DNA of 64,000 nucleotides from Diplocarpon mali (lineage: Eukaryota; Ascomycota; Leotiomycetes; Helotiales; Drepanopezizaceae). Shown piece after piece: positions 57,975-64,000 of this stretch. The DNA lies in NCBI GenBank assembly GCA_024741835.1, contig JAENRP010000067.1, positions 92,790 to 156,789 on the forward strand, in the 5' to 3' direction. A program made the translations under genes and the position numbers. The notes below the pieces were generated by a model. It made no database searches. It saw only the letters and a list, made by a program, of their open reading frames with translations, and had not been told where the DNA came from. Positions within the stretch are counted from its first letter, which is position 1; every line of letters starts with the position of its first letter.

Positions 57975-59600
57975 TCAACGCAACCGCCCCAGGCCCCTTC
58001 CATCTCTCCGCCTCGCTACCAGAAACCACGCGCAACCAGCCCAGCACATCGCAATCCCAATCCAGCTGTACGCCGGCAACCTCCATCCCGCCAGGATTGG
58101 CAGCAAAAAAGCCGCCCTCGGCACAAACAGAAATGTGCTCGTCAGCGGACTCGTGGCTCTCGTCAGCGCCATCGTGCTCCAAAAAACAGCCCACGAGCCG
58201 AGACCTCCGCACACGACCATCAGCCAGTGGAAGAAAACGTCCAAGAAATAGCAGTTGCGCCAGATGTTCGTTACCTCGCCCGACAGAATCACAATGGGAG
58301 TGAAGATCAAGATGGAGAGGAGAGATGTATAATGCAAGAGGCGCCAGTACGCGCGCGCTTCTTCACGAGAGCCACTGTAATCCGCGGATGCAGGAGCATT
58401 GGGGAAGGTCCCGAGGAGATCGCCTGGGGACACTAGTTGTGAGACCAGGGCCTTGTAGGTGCGTTGCAGTTGCACGGGGTACAGCGCAACAAAGAGTGAG
58501 GAGAAGACGCCTGCGACGATACTTTCCCATGTTACGCGGACGTTGGGTCGAGCCGTGGCCACGAGCAGGGTGAGGCATGCGGTCAGCGCCGAGGAGATGG
58601 TTGACACGCTGTGGGACGTCTGACCGAAGAAGTAGGTGAACAGGAGGGACAGGGGTACGATTCCTATGCGGGCGAGGATGTATATGGGGAGTTGGGCGTA
58701 GGCGAAGGAGAGATTCGAGAGGCTGACTTTGGCGACGAAGATTATGGCGCAGGGGAGGACGGTCCTCACAACTTGTGCGTCGAACTCGAAGACGCCACCT
58801 CCAGCAATACCGCCTGTATTGTAGGAAGACCAGCGACTGACGGTGGCCAAGAATCCGTGCTTCTTCCCTCCTCTTAGCTCCGGCGAAGATGGAGAGTGCA
58901 ACGGCCTCGACGGCGCAATGCCTCCAGACAGCCCAGCAGTGACCAGCCACGGACTGGCCCATCTCGTGATATACGCCGACAACAGGATCCAGCAGTGCGT
59001 CATCAGCATCTCAATCAGAGTCGTGGCGAGTGGATACGGGAACTTGTAGACGCCGGCTATCATGTACATCAGCTTGGTGTGCGATGTGTAGTTCTCTTTG
59101 AGATACCCACTCCACAGGATGATCCTATTCATGACCGTGAGGCCAATCTGGCAGCCGCCCAGCCAGAATACCAGCACCCCGATGTACATTTGCCAGCCCA
59201 GTGGAGTATTGAAGAAGAAATGGCCCATGCCGCCGCCGTAGACCAGCCATCGCCAGCCCGTGAGCTTTCCTCTATCCAAGATGAATGGATGAGAGGATGC
59301 ATAGCTATCACCCCACTCATCGTCGTCGGTTTCTGATGTTGGGTTGGAGTCTGAATGCTGTCTGCGGTAGGGGGAGGGAGACCGCGAGATGCTGATGAGG
59401 GGAATGGAGGTTTGGCGGAACTCGCTGGAAGTCTTGGGGTTGTTATGGGAGGCCATTCTCGAGCGATTATCCCCTTCAGAACCAAGACTGCCGGATGAGC
59501 TGCTTTGACGGTGGTTGGATTGCGGGCGACCACCAGAAATAAGGTATTGGAGGGCGGGCTTGAAGGGACTCGGGGTGTCTGTGTTTCGTGGGGAGAACAT
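57975..59600 (-). CDS. Drug/metabolite transporter superfamily protein (nucleotide-sugar/triose-phosphate transporter type)
   Basis: A single exon encodes 541 residues. An N-terminal Ser/Pro-rich cytosolic region of about 130 residues is followed by about ten hydrophobic segments. Late segments such as LFVALYPVQLQRTYKAL and FWSTMALTRATSPLTSTFLFVPRAAFLLP match the general pattern of DMT transporters of the nucleotide-sugar/TPT group, in which conserved Lys/Thr/Pro lie in the last helices. The protein would exchange nucleotide sugars or phosphorylated metabolites, most likely in Golgi or ER membranes; the substrate is unknown. An internal Met at residue 49 is a possible alternative start. The gene is divergent from COX15 across 300 bp. 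Confidence 0.82.
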   Translation of the reverse strand: MFSPRNTDTPSPFKPALQYLISGGRPQSNHRQSSSSGSLGSEGDNRSRMASHNNPKTSSEFRQTSIPLISISRSPSPYRRQHSDSNPTSETDDDEWGDSYASSHPFILDRGKLTGWRWLVYGGGMGHFFFNTPLGWQMYIGVLVFWLGGCQIGLTVMNRIILWSGYLKENYTSHTKLMYMIAGVYKFPYPLATTLIEMLMTHCWILLSAYITRWASPWLVTAGLSGGIAPSRPLHSPSSPELRGGKKHGFLATVSRWSSYNTGGIAGGGVFEFDAQVVRTVLPCAIIFVAKVSLSNLSFAYAQLPIYILARIGIVPLSLLFTYFFGQTSHSVSTISSALTACLTLLVATARPNVRVTWESIVAGVFSSLFVALYPVQLQRTYKALVSQLVSPGDLLGTFPNAPASADYSGSREEARAYWRLLHYTSLLSILIFTPIVILSGEVTNIWRNCYFLDVFFHWLMVVCGGLGSWAVFWSTMALTRATSPLTSTFLFVPRAAFLLPILAGWRLPAYSWIGIAMCWAGCAWFLVARRRDGRGLGRLR

Positions 59601-59900
59601 GGAGTTCTATAGAGGGAAGGGCATTGGCGTGGCGATGGCGAGCACATAAATCTTCAAGCCATGCTGTTGTTTTTGAAGTTGTCGTCGCCGTCAAGCGTCA
59701 AAGCTGCAAAGAAGCAATTGGTGTTGTGCACAGATCTGTTTGATGTCAACCATGGGGCCAGGCTGAGTTGAATTGAAGGGCGATTGTCGGGCTCTCGGAG
59801 TGCCAAGCCCGGGGAGCTCCAAGGCCCATATTATTACGTAATCTTCAAGATGGACATCAAGCCTAACATCGTAACGAGCTTGTTCACACGAACAACCTCA
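59601..59900. promoter_or_regulatory. Shared upstream region of the transporter and COX15 genes
   Basis: Two divergent genes are separated by 300 bp, so their promoters overlap. No specific element is named. In-frame ATG codons for COX15 also lie here at 59850 and could extend its N-terminus. Confidence 0.45.
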
Positions 59901-61460
59901 ATGGCTTCGATATTTCCAGGGCTGCGTCGCGCAGCTCCCAAACTACCTCGAGATTTCTTCATCTGCCAACGATGTCTACGGCACAGTACTTCCATCCTTT
60001 CCAAAGTGAGAGCGCCGGGAAAACCGAATCTGTCGAGGAGTACACGGTTCAATAGTAGCACGGCGACCTTGGAGGCTTTGGCGAAGCAGAAATCGCCCCT
60101 GAGTGATCTCAGCCAGACGATATACAGCTCACAGAAGAAGGATTTACTCAAAAAGAGGTTCTGGCCTGAGACTTCGAGCAACGCGGCAGGATACTGGCTT
60201 TTGGCTTCCGCGGGGAGCGTGTTTGGAATTGTGGTGTTTGGAGGGTTGACGAGGTTGACTGAGTCTGGGTACGCTAAATTGTTTCCGCTATTAATCCTCT
60301 TTTCATTTTCCCACTATCTTGCTCTCAGATGATTGTCCAATCTTCAGCTAACCCACCTAAGACTCAGTATAACAGAATGGCGTCCCGTAACTGGCTCCCT
60401 CCCTCCTCTCTCACAAGCAGACTGGGACTCCGAATTCTCCAAATATCGCGCCTCCCCCGAATACAAGCTCCTAAACCCACACATGACCCTTGCCGAATTC
60501 AAGAAAATTTATTATATGGAGTGGGGGCACCGCCTCTGGGGCCGCTTCGTCGGGCTCTCTTTCGTGCTCCCCGCCGTCTACTTTGTCTCTCGCCGTCGCA
60601 TTTCCGCACCCATGGCTCTCCGTCTTCTGAGCATAAGCTTCCTGATCGCCGGACAAGGAGCGCTGGGATGGTATATGGTCAAGAGCGGACTGAAAGATGA
60701 TCTATTTGCGCCAGGGAGCCATCCTCGCGTGAGTCAGTATAGACTCACGGCTCATCTGGGAACGGCCTTCGTGTGCTATACCGCCATGCTATGGAACGGA
60801 CTCTCCATTCTTCGCACCAACGCGATCCTCTCGCATACAACCCACCCGCAAAGTGCGACGCGCGTGTACAACCAACTAAAGCACCTGCTCTCTCCCACTC
60901 TCTCTCCCTTTCGCAAGTCCGTGGCCGGCCTCGCCATCCTCGTCTTCTCGACAGCTTTGTCTGGTGGTTTGGTAGCAGGTCTCGATGCAGGGATGATTTA
61001 CAACGAATTCCCACGTATGGGCAGCAGATTCTACCCGCCGAAGTCCGAACTCCTCGACCCCTTCTACAGCCGCAAAGAAGACCAGCGCGACCTCCTTTGG
61101 CGCAACATGCTCGAGAATCCCAGCACGGTGCAACTAGACCACCGCGTGCTAGCAACCACAACCTTTACCGCTGTACTCGCGCTCTGGGGATATTCCCGGT
61201 TCGGGAAGAGCGTGAAGCAGGCGCTGCCTACGGCTGCGAAGAGAGGAATGGCGGCTGTGCTGGGTTTGGTGTGTATGCAAGCTGCGCTCGGCATCAGCAC
61301 GCTGATTTACCTGGTTCCTGTTCCTCTAGCGGCAGCGCATCAAGCGGGAAGCCTGGCGCTATTGACTGGTGTGCTTGTGTTGGGCAATAGGGTGTGGGTC
61401 CCGCGGGCGTTGATGAAGGTTGTGGAGAAGAGGGTGGCTGGGGCTGGGAAGGGAAAGTAG
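59901..61460 (+). CDS. COX15: Heme A synthase COX15 (mitochondrial)
   Basis: Two exons (59901-60268 and 60362-61460) encode 488 residues from the ATG at 59901. The enzyme oxidises the C8 methyl of heme O to make heme A for cytochrome c oxidase in the inner mitochondrial membrane. The N-terminus MASIFPGLRRAAPKLPRDF is basic and Arg-rich as in a mitochondrial targeting sequence. The first membrane segment reads FGIVVFGGLTRLTESG, and the 93-nt intron falls exactly in the hallmark GLTRLTESG-LSITEW. Heme-ligand His residues are visible in EWGHRLWGR, TAHLG, LDHRVLA and AAHQAGS. The upstream in-frame ATG at 59850 is a less likely start. The acceptor is AAG at 60359-60361. Confidence 0.97.
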
Positions 61461-63696
61461 GGGAGAGAAAGTAGGGAATCTGTTAAGAGATGGATGCTGT
61501 GGACTGGATGTCAGCGAGATCTAGCTAGGCGGGACGCGCCACGTCTGGTTGCTGTGTTGGATGAAAGGAGCGAGACATGGACAAGCGGGGAAAGCGGGGT
61601 TCCTAAGCGAAGTGGTGTAAACAAGAGCAAATGTGTGATGGTGTTGGATTAGCGATAACAGCTGTAACGCTGCAGGCATAGGCATAGGCGCTGATCTTTG
61701 TATATATGTTCTCATCATAGGGTTCTCAACTCAGCTCCGAACTTTATACACATAATCTCAGCTCCCAAATTTCTTTCTAATCTCTTCTTGTCCCTAGCAT
61801 CCCTATTTCGAAAGTACAATCATCTTCTACCCCCCACCGCCCCCAGCTGCCACTACCTGCGACTGCAAGATTGTAACAAGCATATTACGCCCTGTATTTT
61901 CCAGAATCCGGATCTCAGCACCGTGATATGCCGAGAAATAAAGAATCAAGTGAGGTGAGGACGAGAAACAGGGGAGGGGACATCTTGCTTTTGTGTTTAT
62001 CATGTACGATTGAAAAAAGTTAGCCAAAAACGTTCGAGTCCTTTTTTTCTTTTCTTTTTTCTTTGGAAATGGAATATTATGAAACAATAAATTCAAGGAA
62101 AAATACAACGTAATATCTCGTACGAGAATATATCGATAGATAAAAGTATAAAAATATGGGGTTCTATCTAAGAAGTGCGACAAATCCTTGCTATTGGATC
62201 TAGATCTCACGCGTGAGCAGGAGCTGAACTAAATTTCGAGGAATGATTTTCTAGTGAAGAGAATAACCGGTGTCCAGTCAGGATCTGCTTTTCTCATTTT
62301 ACCACGAGTGATAACGCATCAAGCTTTCATTCCTCAAGCGTCGTGGAGAAAAAAACAATCGCTCCGACTTTCTTGGATTTCAAACGATGTTGAAGTAAGA
62401 GAGCCTCCGTTTAATCTCTCACGCGGATTTAAGATTTTCCATCGCGTGATAGTATTGATAGAATGGGATTAGGATTTAAAATGAGACCGAAATCGAAATC
62501 AAGATCAATTACCATAGTGCAATGCAGCACCATTTCCATAACAGTTTCACTGAGACTTAAAGATCGTGAAGTCAATCCCGAGCTTGAGAGGAAATTTCTA
62601 TAACATTCCAGAATTGCCTTCAAGAGTTGAAACGAAGACGCGAATCATGAAAAAGTTACTCATTTTCCAATATTTCTTCCTCGGCTGTACTGAGTGATGG
62701 CTAGTCCTTCTACAGACTGGCTCTCAAGGTCTTGAAGAGACTTCCAATCCCAAACCAAAATGCAAGTCCAGCTTGTCCTTTCTTTCTTTCTTTCTTTTTG
62801 CAAAAGGAAGTCGAGCCTCAGAGACTGTGATGAAGAATCAATAACCATCATTCCCCCCAAGACTTGGAAATTTGGACTTTAAACATAAATCTTTCACCTT
62901 CTTATTATCAAGGCGATAGTTCCGTATTCTCAATTCTCCATCAGCACATCAATTATAGATCCTAATACCAAAAGCAAAGTACAACTGTGTAAGGACAGCC
63001 ACGCCCTCTCGTAACACCTTCTAAGTTGTGACTTGTAAGGTGTGATTCGCTTTCTGCACTCTCTCGAAACCTAGACCGGGATACCCAACTCTGACGCCGT
63101 ATTCGTACAAAGAATCGATGAAAAGCTAATTCTCTGCAAATAGTATCCACGAAATAAAACCTATGTTTGTATCTAGCATCCGATAGAGTAAAATAATAGA
63201 AGTATAGTATACCATCTCACGTTCTTCTTCTCCACTCATTCTCTTCTCTCTGGTTACCTAGCTAGCGGGAAATACACATACTCGCTCAAGAATAGAGCTC
63301 TGGTACGAAAAACCTGCCAACTCTCCCTCTTGCTGAGGTTGGATTCAAGATTCAGAAAGCAGCTTGCAGCTTGCAACAAGGTTAGAGATTATACTATGAA
63401 GCACTGAGCAGCAAATCACTGGCGACCACTACTAGTGTTAAGAATGACGAGGACAACTCACTCTTAAGCAGCGCGTATTAGAGATTAGGAGGAGAGAGGG
63501 GGAGGTGGATGGGATCTCGGAGTTTGATTTTTTTTTTATTGATTTCCTAACACTTCATTTTGAAGACCCCCAAGCTCACTCACACATGCGCCACCTAATC
63601 CAGCAAATCCGGAAAATCAGTGGAAATCAGAACTCAAGATCCCACACGCTGCTATTTTACCCTTCTATCCACTAATGCCTTGTATATTCTCGGTAT
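61461..63696. other. Gene-free interval at the right side
   Basis: No gene is supported over 2.2 kb. The sequence is A+T-rich and contains a TTTC repeat at about 62777-62800. It should hold the 3' UTRs of COX15 and of the lysyl-tRNA synthetase gene. Confidence 0.5.

Positions 63697-64000
<304 letters not shown>

Overview
The window is nuclear DNA of a filamentous ascomycete (Pezizomycotina). The evidence is short 44-133 nt GT-AG introns with CTAAC/CTGAC-like branch points, a Zn(II)2Cys6 regulator, a multi-exon iterative PKS-NRPS of about 4,000 codons, GC-rich coding DNA, pyrimidine-rich leaders and microsatellites. I cannot name the species. There are two small assembly gaps (2 Ns at 2723-2724 and 23 Ns at 20732-20754).

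Layout. 0-14 kb: the 3' end of the ER chaperone BiP/Kar2 (ends in HDEL), followed by a set of metabolic genes: a TauD-type 2-oxoglutarate dioxygenase (-), a transketolase-family enzyme (+), an Aa_trans amino-acid transporter (+), a DUF3500 protein (-) and a fumarylacetoacetate-hydrolase-family enzyme (+). The last two are divergent over 424 bp. This group looks catabolic, but that is inference from family names and positions. 14-19 kb is gene-poor and holds two minisatellites and a possible esterase relic. 19-28 kb: an AflR-like Zn2Cys6 factor (+), a long gene-free stretch with two E-box inverted repeats, and a secreted pepsin-fold protein that seems to lack both catalytic DTG motifs (-).

28.2-40.3 kb (-): one PKS-NRPS gene of three exons, 3,976 aa, with order KS-AT-DH-MT-ER0-KR-ACP-C-A-T-R. 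The ER is degenerate, and no trans-acting enoyl reductase, P450, hydrolase or exporter typical of such clusters lies in the window. Its upstream region carries an 88-89 bp tandem repeat. At 44.0 kb there is a U6 snRNA gene interrupted by a 51-nt spliceosomal-type intron.

45.9-50.3 kb: a small secreted, probably GPI-anchored protein (+) and a P1B copper ATPase with three CxxC metal-binding domains (-). 50.3-57 kb is AT-rich and nearly gene-free, with diverged repeats. 57-64 kb: a tiny secreted cysteine-containing protein (-), a drug/metabolite-superfamily transporter (-), COX15 heme A synthase (+), and the 3' end of lysyl-tRNA synthetase (-). The last intron of the synthetase is a multiple of three and open, so its retention would add a hydrophobic tail.

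Exon limits were derived by hand from frame, splice consensus and family similarity; no alignment was run.
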